The notes under the pieces were generated by a model that did no database searches, was not told where the DNA came from, and was given only the letters and a program-made list of their open reading frames with translations. A stretch of DNA of 64,000 nt from Rhinolophus ferrumequinum (Eukaryota; Chordata; Mammalia; Chiroptera; Rhinolophidae), in contig NC_046307.1 in NCBI RefSeq assembly GCF_004115265.2, positions 23,375,191 to 23,439,190 of the forward strand. Direction: 5' to 3'. Made by a program: the position numbers and the translations under genes. Shown piece after piece: positions 1-11,759 of this stretch (its first letter is position 1; each line of letters begins with the position of its first letter).

Positions 1-61
1 TCTCTCCACTGTCCTCTTCCACACTGCAGATCTGAGGTAACAACCAGTCATGCCTCCCACC

Positions 62-392
62 ATGGCTGATTCAAAGTCCTAGGTAGCGCTGCTACCTCCT
101 TGCTCAGTAACCTTGGGCGAGCCTCAGTTTCCTTTTTTGAAAAGGTGGAGATAATAACTCCTACCACACAAGGTGGTTATGGGGATTAAATGAGATAAAG
201 GTTGTTGGCACTTAGCAGAGAAAGTCTAAGGTAATTCTTATTGTTATTCGTTGTGACTCCCTCCTTAAGTGACTTAACCTCTCCGGGCTCTGGCTTCCCC
301 ATCTGTGAAATGGGGGAACAAGAATTTCTGCTTTGTAAGGTTGTGCAGTTTCATAAGACAGATAATGTGTGTAAAGTGCAAAGCATCTCGCT
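62..392 (+). mobile_element. Two adjacent MIR fragments
   Basis: 62-248 reads CCTTGGGCGAGCCTCAGTTT, GGAGATAATAACTCCTACC and GGGGATTAAATGAGATAAAG. 262-392 repeats the middle of the same element (AAGTGACTTAACCTCTCC, CCCATCTGTGAAATGGGGGA), so this is two copies, or one with an internal duplication. Confidence 0.8.
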
Positions 393-2002
393 GGGAAGCA
401 ACCCATCTTAGTTTTGATGCATTTCATTTTGTGGGGTGCCTCTCTGCTCTGGCTCCCCAAATAGTCCAATGTGCTCCCTGTGCTGGGAACCCATGTTTTA
501 AGGGAAGGGCAGAAGAATCGGACAGGAATTAGTGCGTGCTCTCTCTCTGCCTCTCTCAGTGCTTTCTCTCTCACTGCCACATTTTTTTAGTTATAAGATG
601 CGTTCATTTGCTGCTTTCTTGTGAGCACACACAGGTGAGGCCCTATACGTCCCCTTTTCCAGGCACCGGACCAGACCCTGGGGAGGACATAGAGGTTAAT
701 GGAATAGTTCCTGCCCCACAGAGCTAAAATCGGCTCTGTAACAATCCTAATTCCCTCTCTTCCACCGGGACCTGCAGCCCCTCTGCAGCTTTCCTGGCAA
801 ATCAGTGAGTCTTCGCTTGCATATCTCCAAGTACAGGAAGCTCATTACCTCTCCCAACAGCCACTTCTGACTCTTAGCAATTCCACCTGATGTCCAGCTG
901 AGCAGTAACCCTTGAACCTGGTTACTAATCGAGAATTCTACGTATCTTTATTTTTACTGTTACTGTGAGCTATGTGACCCGAGGCAAATGACTTAAACTT
1001 CCAAAGTCTCTGTTTCCTTATTCATTAAATGGGCTCGCAACTGCTTGGGCCACTCAGAACAGATCTGCTTCCTCTGCCATGTGACAGAGACTGAGGCCTG
1101 GTTCTGTGGTTAGGACTTGGTTTTCTAGAAGTTCAGACCTGACCCTGTGGATACATCGAACCGGTAAGGTTCATCAGGCTCTTGGCTAGTTCCCAGCTTT
1201 TGGGAGATCTTCACAAGTGGAGCTGCTGCAGCCACTGTGCCCTGGACAGTCTGTCCCCAGCTTTGAGGATGAGTCCAGGTGTCACGCCGGCCGCTGTGGT
1301 GTGTGGCCCATGAGTCTGGCCAGAGGTGCTCCCTACGAGGAAGACTGTCCGTGGCCTCCCTCCCACAGGCTGCCTCAACCCTGGTGTGAGGCCTAGGGGT
1401 TAGCAGCGTGAGGGGAGCTACCGTGATTAGCTCCGGTGGTAGGGCAACCCTGGCAATTATCCACTTGGCTGACTGCCGCCCAAGTCTGCGTCTGGGCCGA
1501 TTAGGTATTAACCTGAGGGAGGGTGGCTGGGTGGCCCACGAGCCCTTTGACTGGTCATGTGCAGAGTGGCAGGCGACTGTCTTCCTTTGGGACCCCATCT
1601 GAGCCCAGGCTGGCTTCTCGCCCATCCAGGACAGGCACTGTCTGCAGCCTGGGGGGGGAGGAAGAGGGAGAGGAGTCCCCGGATGGATTCAGAACCCCGC
1701 AATTGTAGTGACACTGTCCCTCCTCTCCAGCTCCCCTGCCACTCCTGACCAGGCGCTGCGCCTTCTCCTCATCTGCGCCAGGACCCAACTGGAGGATCTT
1801 CTGGCCCCCCGTCCCCCTGCACCAGGGCAATTAGACTCCTCACGTGTCCCCCAAGCATGCTTGGGGGCTTCTCATTGCTGGGTCCCTGCTCACAGCTTCC
1901 CCGTCATCTAACATTGTACGGATTCATCTTGGTACAGCCCGTGTGCCAGGTCCCCTCAGAGCTCCCCGTGACCATGCCCTGCCCTGAGCAAAGGTAATGA
2001 CA
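393..2002. other. Stretch with little recognisable content
   Basis: A short MIR piece lies at 968-1038 (TATGTGACCCGAGGCAAATG, TCCTTATTCATTAAATGGG). Otherwise the sequence is unique. The 1125-1625 minus frame of 166 codons has no recognisable domain. Confidence 0.5.
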
Positions 2003-2215
2003 GTAATAATAATAATAATAATCATAGCTAGTCAGGCACTGAACTCAGAACTCTGTGGGGATGATCTCATTTCTCTGAACACCACCGCATTAAATTAGGC
2101 GCTGTTATCATTTTCTATTTTTCGGATGAAGAAACTGAAGCTCAGGAAAGTTTGAATTACGTGCCTAAGGTCGCTGGTCTAGACGAAGCCAAGTTTCAAG
2201 CCCCAGTCTGTCTGA
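2003..2215 (-). mobile_element. MIR SINE with a short (AAT)n tract
   Basis: Starts with a TAATAATAATAATAATAATC run, then CAGGCACTGAACTCAG, ATGATCTCATTTCTCTG and GATGAAGAAACTGAAGCTCA in reverse MIR order. Confidence 0.75.
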
Positions 2216-2386
2216 ACCTAACCCCGGGACTGCACTGCCCTGGGTCTCTCCCCCCACACACACACTGGCTGAACCTCCTCTGTGACCCTCTGCTTTGTGT
2301 CCTACTTCTGTATGCTCCTCTTTTCACTTCAAGTCCCGCCCCAGTCTATTTTAAGCTCCTCAGGGATGGATCTCTGTCTAACTCAG

Positions 2387-2600
2387 TGGTTCTCAGCCGA
2401 GACTCTACAATGGCCACCCCAGGGGCGGAGGGGAGGGGTTGGCTTCTATAGATCCTGATGCCCAGGCCCCACCCAGAACAGTTACACAGAACTCTCTGGG
2501 GGGTGGGCCCCCCCACCTCACATCTGTGGTACAGGCACAGTGTAGGCACGAAAAAGAATTTGATTCTGCTTCCCTAGCTCAATGAAGTAGGCACTGAACT
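2387..2600. mobile_element. MER20/MER5-like hAT fragment
   Basis: Starts at the diagnostic CAGTGGTTCTCAGCCGAG and continues with GATCCTGATGCCCAGGCCCC and ACCCAGAACAG. The right end is poorly defined. Confidence 0.65.
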
Positions 2601-4064
2601 CTGATCTTTAACATCCAGCTCTGCTGTTCTCAAGTTCTGATATTTTTCACAAGGATGCTGTAGGCTTCTAAAGAAAGATCTAGCAAAGAGTCACTGTTCA
2701 CTCCCCCTGCTTGCCTGAGGACAGCTGTATTCTCCTCTGTGGACTGGCTCTTTCTCCCTCCCACCTAGGTTTCCCTACATTCACCCTGGAGTAGAGAGTG
2801 TAAATGACGAGCCCGAGTGATGAAAACTCTAGCCAGGTGGCACATTTCAGGGGGCCCATGGAGTCTAGATAGTATTATTTTCATTTTTAACAGACTGAAC
2901 CCCTTTGATCCCTTCCGGGGCAGGCTAAAGGCTCAGGTTTGTTCGGTGAAAATTATAGACACAAATCCTCAGCGACAGCTGCATGTGCAGGGTTGGCCCA
3001 GGACCGAGGGGTTTCCCGGGACATGGGACTTCCGGTGCTATAACCGGCATGGTCCCAGGGCAAGGGGGACAGCCAGTCATCTGAGTGGCGGGGACTGCTG
3101 CCACACGTGCTGCAGACCCAGAGGAGGTGCTGGGTGAGCGTGGTTCCTCGTGGAAGACAGGTCTTGAGAGAAGATTCTGCTCATAGGAACAGTTGGTTGA
3201 TGGACTGGTTACACTGAGACAATATGCTCAATGAACATGAAATGCAAACTGTCATTTCCAGGGCCGTAGTCCCTCTGTCATACTGCGTTGTCCCCAGGGA
3301 GGGTCACACAGCACGATGGGAGTGAAGCTGGGAGACCGGTACAGAGTGGAGACCCTGGGTTCTGGTCTGTGGACCGGACAGGGAAGGTTCCAGAGGCGCG
3401 GCTGTCAAAGGGACATGATACCTTTAAGGAGGATGAAGTCATCGGTGTCTGAGGCCACCTGGCTCCGCGAGGGCTGCAGCCTGCAGCCGAGAGGGAGAAA
3501 CAGAAGGTGGAAAGCAGGTGGGGCGTGTGGGCTGAGCCTGGGATGTCAGCTCCGCGGCTGACAGCCGGGACCCAGCAGGAGTGGGAACAGCCAGCCTGGG
3601 TGTTGCCTGGGGTGCCCGGGAATGTGATCAAACACTCAGCAGACCTGCTGGCCATGGGCATCTGGGCACCACCGGGCCCTCCAGCTCATCCTGACCCCCA
3701 GCTGGCAGTTCTGACAGGCTCCTGCCAGGAGAAGCGTCCGGCCGTGTTGGCCAGGCCGGTGAGCATGAGCTCATCCAGCCTGAAGTCCGCCTGCCCCAGG
3801 CTGGTGCTGGTGGGTGGGGCTCTGGTGCTGAGAGCTCCAGGAGCCAGGCTGGCCGGTTCAATGGCCTTGGTTAGGTCACCCCAGCAGGAAGCCTGCGAGA
3901 TGGGAAGCCAAACAGAACATCTGATGTTATCCCCCCATAACTGCCCCTAGACTTGGGGCTTTGATGAAGCCCTGGTCCAGGGAACCAGTACCCCTCCCAG
4001 GTCCCCTTCTCCACAACCACGGGCTACATTTCTAGTGTCATCTCCCATTTCTCCCTATTGCATA
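2601..4064. other. Unique sequence, nothing recognised
   Basis: GC-rich, especially 3000-3900, with overlapping open frames on both strands that lack any protein signature. I see no repeat I can name. Confidence 0.4.
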
Positions 4065-4260
4065 GTAACAACAATGACAATTGTAGTCATAACTAACATT
4101 TGTTACAATTGAAGATCTAGGCTAAGCATCATTTCACTTAGTCCTCAAATAGATGCCCTGATGAGGTATGCTTATTATCATTGTCATTTTGCCGAGGAAG
4201 GAACTGAGAGTCAGAGAGGTCCAAGGTCATCCTACCCTTCGGATGCAGAGCCAGGATGTG
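4065..4260 (-). mobile_element. MIR SINE
   Basis: TAACTAACATTTGTTACAAT, TAAGCATCATTTCACTTAGT, ATGCTTATTATCATTGTCAT and AGTCAGAGAGGTCCAAGGTC in reverse MIR order. Confidence 0.8.
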
Positions 4261-4774
4261 GACCAAGTTTATCTATCTCCAAAACCTGCACGTTTAGCCC
4301 CCACCCTAATGTTACCCTCCAACCAGATCACAGGATTTGGATCCAGGAGCATACCAGGTGCAATTGGAAAGGCCTTGCACACGATTTAATGCTCTGCTGT
4401 CTCTGTCTTGCAAATCTAACTTCTGAGTCAGGTTCCCACATTGTCATTTTGCCCTGGGACCTCAGGTGATGTAGCCGGTTCTACCGCTGCAGACCCGCTG
4501 GCCTACTGCCCCCCAGCCCCCGCTCATGCCGGGTCTCTACCCGACTGCCATCTGACCCACACCTACCTGGCCCCTCACAAGGTTACCTGCTCAGGAGTGT
4601 CTGCTCGTCTCCCCCAGCGTGCCTCCCTATGACCTGCTGGGGATTCTCTGCCCTTGCAGAGCTCAGGTTGCTCTGTTCCAGTCTCACCGGGAGGTCAGGG
4701 CAGGATATCACTGGGTGGTCCTGGGGGGGGGCGGGGTGGAGTACAGGGTGAGGGTTGGACTTGAAGTTAGACAG

Positions 4775-4945
4775 CTGGATTCAAACCCATCTTGCAGCTG
4801 TGTGGCCTTGGAAAGTTACTTAATCCCTCTGGGAAACAGTTTCCTCATCTGCCAAATGAAGGTGGTAACAGTTCTTATCTTGCAGGGATTGTCATGATTA
4901 AAAATGGTGACAAATCAGTAAAACACTAAGCACTATGCCTGAGGC
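4775..4945 (+). mobile_element. MIR SINE
   Basis: GATTCAAACCCATCTTGCAG, GTGTGGCCTTGGAAAGTTAC, TTTCCTCATCTGCCAAATGA and a tail containing ACTAAGCACTATGCCTGAG. A second short MIR piece, reversed, lies at 5085-5125. Confidence 0.85.
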
Positions 4946-5527
4946 AAAAACATTGTAGTTTTCTGGTTCAGTTTGGAGTCTAATTCATCTATGAATTTTC
5001 TGTAGCTCTTCATGTAATAGGTGCAGAGGGTGGATAGATGCCAAATTGCTTTGCAAGTGTCACAATATCACGCGTGTGGAGAAGTCGGATGTGATTTTAC
5101 AGATGAAGAAACTGAGGCCTAGTGAGATTTGCTGGCCGATTCAGGACCCCATAGCCCGCCCGCCTTCCCTCCCTCGGTACGTGGGTCCTGCTGGGTCACT
5201 TCAGGGCCAGCAGGGCAGCGGTCCTCAGGGACAGAGGTCTGCTTTCTGCTGCCTGAATTCCGGAGGCAGCCCTGGCAGCCCTACCAGTCCTGTCTCCCTC
5301 GACAGCCACATTCCAGACATTCTGCCCTGGCTAGAAAGAGGCTGGCCCTGAGGGAGGAAACCCCAGAACCTCTGCCTAGACAAGGGCCACAGGGAGAGAG
5401 GCCAGGGTCTCCTGGGAGCAGGGATTGCTGGCCTCTCCGGATTCCTCAGCACCCCAAGCTCTCCTCTAAGGCCAGGCCTCGGGCTCAGCAAAGGTTGCTC
5501 AGGGAAAAAAGACTAGTGGTCCAGTAA

Positions 5528-5695
5528 TTGTCTAACTTCAGACTTTGTGAGGATCCTCTGGTGGGAGGGGGGAGTGGGGTGTTAAAAATGCACATTCTAA
5601 GCCCCACCCCCCATCATGGAGGGGCCCAGGACTGCATTTTTAAATGAGCCTCCAAGAGGGTGCAAAACCAGATTTGGGAGCCACTGATTCAATCC
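5528..5695. mobile_element. MER5/MER20-like hAT fragment
   Basis: Contains AGGATCCTCTGGTGGGAGGG, TTCTAAGCCCCACCCCCCAT and ends TTGGGAGCCACTGATTC, close to the GAGAACCACTG terminus of this family. Confidence 0.6.
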
Positions 5696-6077
5696 ATTGT
5701 ATAGATGATAGATAGGGACGCTGAAGTCAAGAGAGGGAAGGGTTTGCTCACCATCACCCTGCAACAGAGCAGTCCTAAGGGAGCCACAGCGGGAAACAGG
5801 AGGGGCTTGGAGGCAAACTGCGCAAAGGCAGGGGAGTCCAGGAAGGGAAAAGGGCTGAAAACAAAGCAGCTCAAAGAAGGTTTGAAAGACAGGCAATATT
5901 TGCCTGTTCATCTCCCACCACCCCTCAACCCCACCCCCACCCCCCTTGAGCTTCCTCTCACAGAGGCTGCTGACAGGCCTAACGCAATGATACACGGAGT
6001 CTCAGCCTCTCACACTCTGGCTCTGGACAGCCATCTACCCCCCCTCCTTCTCCGCTCTCCTAGTGGACTTCCTTTTT

Positions 6078-6290
6078 GTGTCACTGTGTACAACATCCTG
6101 GGCTCAAGTCCCAACTCAGTCACTACCCTGCTGTGTGACCTTAGGCAAGTTCCTTACCCTCTCTGACTCTCAAATTACTCATCTGTACAATGGTGGACTT
6201 GACCAGCTTTTCTCAAAGTGCAGTTCATGGATCAGCTCCACAGAAGCCCCCCAAAACTTTGCTGAAATCAAGATTTTCAAACTTCCAACC
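6078..6290 (+). mobile_element. MIR SINE followed by a short hAT-type fragment
   Basis: 6078-6200 holds GGGCTCAAGTCCCAACTCAG, GCTGTGTGACCTTAGGCAAG and TCATCTGTACAATGG. From 6207 it continues with TTTTCTCAAAGTGCAGTTCA, resembling a MER5-type start. 6320-6530 is AT-rich and possibly an old LINE piece, but I cannot place it. Confidence 0.75.
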
Positions 6291-6539
6291 AGATAAAATG
6301 GGTGAACATTCTGGAGAAATCTTTTTATTTAAATTTTATATTTACACAAATAATACGTGATACATTTTCCTTATGAAATAATAAAACATTACATTTAAGG
6401 CTAAAGCCCTATTTGCCGCCACCACCAATATCTTCCCCAAAGGCAACCAATGTAATCATTTAGGTGTGTAACCTTTCTAGATATTTATATTCATATATAA
6501 ATATACCAGTAGGAAATATATAGCATTCAGGTTTTTTGT

Positions 6540-7238
6540 TTGTTTGGTGAGGGGTGGTTGTTAAAAAGTATCTTTCGTGTCATTCTGCAAATTTTCACTC
6601 AACAGTGCGTCTCAGGGTTTTTCATGGAGTCCACTCTCTGCTTCCAGCTCCCTGGGTCATTCCGGGGCTCACTCACGTAAAGGCTTCTGACATCGCATGT
6701 TATGGGTCTGATTTTAACACACGTTAGGGGCAGGGCCAGCAGGATATTTCCCAACGATGAGGGCCTGTATGGCCTAATTGGAGCATCCTTGGCAGTGGCA
6801 GCTGGACTCTACTGCTCAGCTATTCCCTATCAAGCGTGTGGTCCTCTGGGCTCCAGCCAGGGGCCCCCACTTCCCTTCCCTTAGAACTCTCAGGGCCATT
6901 CGCTCCCTCTCCTGCCAGCCCCTGGTCACCCTGATGTCATCTGTGCAGGCGAGGCTGACTCAGGCTCTTCCTACACCCAGAGACAGCTCCCCTTGGCTCT
7001 TGCTGGGGCCTGACTGGTTTGACTTGGTGAGGCAGCCCGTAGTTTCCCAGGCCCTCTTCTCTGGGGACCTTGAAGCGCATACCACCTGGCTCCATGGGGA
7101 GCTCAGGAGCTGTCTGGGTCCAGAGCACTGACATTCTCTTCACTGTCCTCAAGGCTCTGCCACAGATGCGGGACCTCGAGCAAGCCCTTCTCAGGGCTTC
7201 CTTCTCCTATCTGTAAAGCAAGGTTGTACGCATTAATT
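6540..7238. other. Unique sequence, nothing recognised
   Basis: No repeat or gene identified. The AT/GT-rich start (6532-6545) runs into GC-richer unique DNA. Confidence 0.4.
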
Positions 7239-7726
7239 CCATGTTTTCTGAAAATAAGACCTAGCCAGACAATCAGCTCTAATGCATCTTCTGGAGCAAA
7301 AATTAATGTAAGACCTGGTATTATATTATTATATTATATTCTATTGTATTATATTCTATTGTATTCTATTCTATTCTATTCTATTCTATTCTATTCTATT
7401 ATATTACGTTACATTATACCGGGTCTTATATACGACCCAGTCTTATATAAGACTCAGTCTTATATTTTATTATATAAGACCCAGTCTGTTGTTTGTTTGT
7501 TTGTTTGTTGTTTTTCACATCAGACGGGTAATGTGCCGATGTCGTAACAAGGTTTGTGGGAGGCACATCTCGCACAAGAGCGTGAACACCCAATCATCAC
7601 ACTTAGGAACTATAAAAGGAAGACCCGGTCTTATAGTAAAATAAGACTAGGTCTTATATTAATTTTTGCTCCAAAGATGCATTAGAGCTGATTGTCTGGC
7701 TAGGTCTTATTTTCAGGGAAACACAG
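7239..7726. mobile_element. Palindromic TIR element, Tc1/mariner-like, non-autonomous (copy 1, long)
   Basis: About 85 bp inverted ends: the left runs CCATGTTTTCTGAAAATAAG, CCAGACAATCAGCTCTAATG and GGAGCAAAAATTAATG, and the right is its reverse complement, ending GGTCTTATTTTCAGGGAAACACAG. The interior holds an ATTCT/ATATT microsatellite and about 110 bp (7505-7612) unrelated to the short copy at 42262. It is related to that copy, which has a TA target duplication. No transposase is encoded. Family name unknown to me. Confidence 0.8.
7317..7420. repeat. (ATTCT/ATTAT)n pentanucleotide microsatellite
   Basis: About 100 bp of TATTATATTA grading into repeated TATTCTATTC units, inside the TIR element. 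It yields an artificial frame rich in Leu, Tyr and Ile. Confidence 0.95.
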
Positions 7727-9700
7727 TTTCTATGCTTGGAAAGAGCATCTAGCGAGCAAATCTATGCAAGATTTATTGAATGAATAAAAGTTGGAAAGTC
7801 TGTTCCAACTCTCAAGGACTGCGAATTCAAGTCAACCCGAGGGAACAAAATGCTTCCTACTATGTGCATGGCTCTAGACTGGGAACTAAGGGGGATGGAA
7901 CCCTAGAAAAGACAGAGTCCTTGCCTTTGAGTTGTAAACAGCCTCACTGGGGGGGCTAGTCACTCATTCAATCAATATTCCCCTGGAGTCTAGCATGGAG
8001 CAGAAATGGAACCAGGTCGAGGCCATCGAGAGAGGATGAGGGCTCATTCCCAAGCGACCAGGGAAGAGTGTGAGTAAGGAGCGAGGCAAGTGCAGATCGG
8101 GGTCACACAGACTAAGGGTCCTGCAAAGAGGTCAGAGGAGAAAGCATCAGTAGGAAGACGAGGTGTCTGGAGAGTGGAAGCAGGAGTGACACGGGAGAGC
8201 ACGTGACACACGGCAGGCTCTGAACAAATGCTTGCTACTTTGAATAGACAGATTGTTACAGAGACAAAATCATGATGAGTATGTGTTAAACAGATAACAG
8301 ATAGAAATAAACGTATGAAAGTAAGTTAGCAATGCATGGATGGACACACGGATGGGTAGATGGTTGGATGATGGACGGATGGATAGGCAAGCAGGGAGAC
8401 AGACAGATGCTCTTGGTCCAGGATTATTGGATTTAGGGTCAGATGTCCCAGTTTGGTTTGGGGCCCTTTTGCTTGCTGACTCTTACTGGCCATGTAACCA
8501 TAAGGCTTTGTGCTGAAAACAGGGGTGATCAGTCTAGCCAGCCACCTTGCCCAGGAAATCATGAGAATTGCCTGAAATACATGAGCGAGAGCTCTGCATA
8601 AAGTTGTCAGAGGACAGTGGCTATAAGAAAATCTACAGGACTCCTCTGTCCTAGATACACACTAATAAGACAATGCACGAGACTCCGAACTGGTATTTAA
8701 GAGTGACGGGTAGAGGAGTGGATGTAGGCGCTGGACTTCATATTACGCAACAGTAGGTCCTACTTCATCAAGTCTCGGCTGAGCAAACTGAGGGCCTGAT
8801 GTTTGGGGGCTGCCTGAGGTCGGTGTCGGGCTTACTCACTTTTGTCTCACCATCCAAGGCATGCCACTCACTCCTCCCTGACACAGCACCTTCTGCTGTG
8901 GTGCTCAGCTCTGCTTCCCTCTTCAGACTCGCCTCGCTATCTCAGGCTCAGGGGCAATATCCAGAGCCCACAGATATCAGACGCACTTGGATGCCCCCTG
9001 AGCAATGCAGATTCTGGGGTCTCACTTCTGTCCTCTGAATCAGCGTTCTTGGATGTGCCCAGGTTGAGGATACCCAGCTCGGTGCCATGCCCCCAGTGAC
9101 TGTGCAATCAATATCTTCATTTTGCAGCCGTTGTTTGCCCAAGTTCACTGGTTGGAGTCCAGCACAGTTGAGACTTGAACCCGGCTCTCCTGCTGCCTAT
9201 TCCAGGGTCCCTGCCAGAGCCTCCTGCCCAGGGGCAAGGAAATGGCCCCAATGACCTCTCCATGGCCCTAGGCTTGGAGATTTCAGACTCCTCAGCAGAT
9301 CCCAGACACGAGCCCCTCCAATTGCCTGAGGATTTCCAGCTAAGCCCTCCAGCTTTCACCAGGCTGCTACTGGGATCCTTGAAAACCCAGGGATAAGGGA
9401 CGCCTAATGGAGATAAGTGGTTCTTGTTTCTCCTCCCACCTGGCTGCTGCCCAGATGGAGGCCACCCTAACGCCTAAGCTGAAGTCCCAGGCATGGAGCC
9501 ATGCGGGCTGTGCAGGAGAAGTAGCCCCGCTCAGCACCCACAGAACCCCAGGGCTGCTGAGAACAGTTGTGCTCCGCCCTGGCTGCTCCTTGGAAGCACC
9601 TGTGCGGCTTTATCGCTCAGTGCCTGAGACAAAGGTCTAAAGACGAATTTGTATTTCAGTGTGAAATCATCATGGGGAGATGTGAACACACAGACGAAAA
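7727..9700. other. Mostly unknown sequence with a short tetranucleotide tract
   Basis: Includes a degenerate GGAT-type microsatellite at 8331-8407 (GGATGGACACACGGATGGG and similar). 7990-8250 (GAAGAGTGTGAGTAAGGAGC and the following bases) may be a very old L2. 8640-9700 is unique with nothing recognised. Confidence 0.45.
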
Positions 9701-9717
9701 GATGCTAACTCTAATTT

Positions 9718-10025
9718 TTTAATTTTGCTATAGAAGAAAATGAGGTTAACCAAAGAGGGTGAGCAACCTGTCCAAGGTCCCAGGGCAAGGTAGTGCAAGT
9801 AGTGACAGCAGTGGAACTAGAATCCTTTTCCAGCTTCCACTTCTTTGCATTTTACTCTTCCATCCGGTCCTTCACTTGCTCAGTCAGCAAACACGGTGGA
9901 GCCCCTTTCAGAGGCCAAGCACTGCTCTGGGTGACCGGAGTGCAGTGGTGAGCAAGCCCCAGCCCCTGCCTTCCAGAACTTCCACTGGGGGCAGGAGGCA
10001 GAACAGAAACATCAGCAGGTCAATC
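9718..10025 (-). mobile_element. MIR fragment and L2 3' fragment, both reversed
   Basis: 9718-9830 shows AAAATGAGGTTAACC and GCAACCTGTCCAAGGTCCCA of MIR. 9900-10020 shows GGCCAAGCACTGCTCTGGGT, GCAGTGGTGAGCAAGCCCCA and CTGCCTTCCAGAACTTCC, the reverse of the L2 3' end. Confidence 0.7.
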
Positions 10026-10386
10026 AATCGGATGATATGAGCAAGCTGTGTTCTCTAAAGAAAATAAAGCCGAGAGAGGGTCAGAGTAGCTTGCAACTGC
10101 TCCAGTAGGGTGGTCAGAGAAGGCCAGCTGAGCAGATGACCCCATGAGGGGACCCTGAGTGAGAGGGAGCCAGCCACACAGGCCCGAGAAGAAACATTGC
10201 AGGCAGAAGGAAGAGCAGCTGCCAGGCCGTGTTCTGTGCTCCGTGCTCCGTCCAAGCCCCAACCGTTTACTCCACTCTGCGCCGAGAGAACGCCAGCCGG
10301 GAAGATAGCTTGAGGTATTTATCTTTTTGGGTTTGTTCTGGTTTTTGCTTAGCTGGTGGCTGTTTGCTGTACTGGACGGATGCTCC

Positions 10387-10402
10387 CCGAGAGGGGGCGC
10401 TG
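10387..10402 (+). promoter_or_regulatory. CTCF-like motif, forward
   Basis: CCGAGAGGGGGCGCTG fits the CTCF core (consensus near CCASYAGRGGGCGCTR) with a perfect AGGGGGCGCTG half. It lies in non-repetitive DNA. Binding cannot be judged from sequence. Confidence 0.5.
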
Positions 10403-10740
10403 TGCTGGTCTTGTTCACCACGTTACCCGCGTTGCCCAACAGGGCGTGTTGGCGCGGATTAAGGGGGAAAGCGGTAGGGGAGGAAATTCTGGTGAAGATG
10501 TGGAAAGTATGAGCATTTATCTCTAAATACTCAACTGACAGTAAATGAGACTGCAAGATGCCAGTTGGTTACCAAAAAGTAACAAAGCCTCCTTCTCTCC
10601 CGCCATAATTGCTCCACTTAATTCATTAAAGGATTATCCCGAGACTGGGGGAGGGGAGGGAGCCCAACCTGGGAGTTCTGGCAGCAGCACAACCTCCTCT
10701 GAGGCAACGGGGAGACCTGGGGACCCCAACTATGGCAGCA
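10403..10740. other. Unique sequence, nothing recognised
   Basis: Follows the CTCF-like motif. The minus frame at 10020-10556 (178 codons) has no domain and overlaps an L2 fragment. Confidence 0.4.
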
Positions 10741-10744
10741 ACAG

Positions 10745-10880
10745 TCAGGTCAGGAGTCAGGGTGCCAGGGTTCTAGGCCTCTCTGTGCCCCTGAGTGGCT
10801 GGGTGACCTTGGCCAGGTATCCTCCCCTCTCTCTGCCTCAGTTTCCTCTGTGCAGTGAATGAGGATGGGCCAAAGAGTGG
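10745..10880 (+). mobile_element. MIR SINE
   Basis: AGTCAGGGTGCCAGGGTTCT, GGCTGGGTGACCTTGGCCAG, CTCTGCCTCAGTTTCCTCTG in forward MIR order. Confidence 0.8.
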
Positions 10881-11074
10881 TTTCCAACTACGCTTCCAGG
10901 AGCCCTACAGTCTCAAAGAGGGGTTCTTAGGGGCTGCTTTGGGGGAAGGGGCAGCAGAAGGTAGACAAGACAGATAGAAGTGAGACCCCACTCTTTTCAA
11001 CCAGAATGGCCCTACTGGGAGCTGTTTCACACTCTGGACTTCTTCAGAAGCAGGTGCTAATGTGTAGTGATAAT

Positions 11075-11475
11075 GAAAAGAGACGCTGAGCCCTCACAGA
11101 TTATTGGGTGGATTACACGTGGTGATGCACGCGAAGTGCTTAGTGCAATAACCCGAGTACTACTTGTATCTCGATTTCACAGTTGAGGAAACCGAGGCGC
11201 TGAGCTATTAAATAACTGATCTAGGCTCTGAGCTGGGATGCTTGCAGTCAGGTCCCTGAATCGTCACTTTTAACCCTCCTTTGATTAAGAGTACAGCTGT
11301 TTTGTATTAACCTGACAGGCTCTTGCAGGCTCCGTTGCTCCCTAACACTGGAGCCTAGAGTGCCTGGCGGGTTACGAAGGAGATAATGCGCGTGAGATGC
11401 TTAACATAGTACTGGGCTTATGGTAAAGGCTCAATAGTCATTAGCCGTTATTATGATTATTAGTATTTTAATTTC
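11075..11475. mobile_element. Two MIR copies in opposite orientation
   Basis: 11075-11290 is reversed (GCGAAGTGCTTAGTGCAATA, GTTGAGGAAACCGAGGCGCT). 11355-11475 is forward (GGAGATAATGCGCGTGAGAT, TGGTAAAGGCTCAATAGTCA). Confidence 0.8.
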
Positions 11476-11759
11476 ATGTGAAGACTGATTCTACTCCTAA
11501 AATGTGTTTGGAAAGGACTGGAGTAGCTGATCCCTAAAAATTTTCTAGTCTTAGCTGTCAGTCTCCTTCTCTTCAGGAGGGATGGTGGGTGGGCAGCTCC
11601 CTGCTGCCTTGGAGGGGATGCTGGCCCATTAAGAAGCGTTTGCTAGTTTTTACAAAGTGAGAAAAAGAAGTACAAGCCAGTGGGACTTTTCATAAAGCTC
11701 ACTTTGTTCCATGTAAAGGACTGTCCTTGAATCAGAGATGACAACCTATCTAACAGTAA

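Noticed and set aside
1125-1625. 166-codon minus frame, with several shorter ones crossing it
   Set aside because: Composition-driven (Pro/Arg/Ser), no conserved motif, no splice-site logic.
7224-7547. Leu/Tyr/Ile-rich frame that looks like a membrane segment
   Set aside because: It is the translation of the ATTCT/ATTAT microsatellite inside a DNA element.
8331-8407. GGAT-type repeats (also 32459-32525, 61872-61893) considered as CRISPR-like or minisatellite arrays
   Set aside because: Ordinary degenerate tetranucleotide microsatellites without spacers, in a mammalian genome.
1-10000. Possible 5' end of FAT2 at the left edge
   Set aside because: No cadherin-repeat motifs and no start exon seen; the distance in human suggests FAT2 lies outside the window.
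10020-10556. 178-codon minus-strand frame
   Set aside because: Serine/leucine-rich without motifs, overlaps a reversed L2 fragment and has no plausible start context or partner exon.
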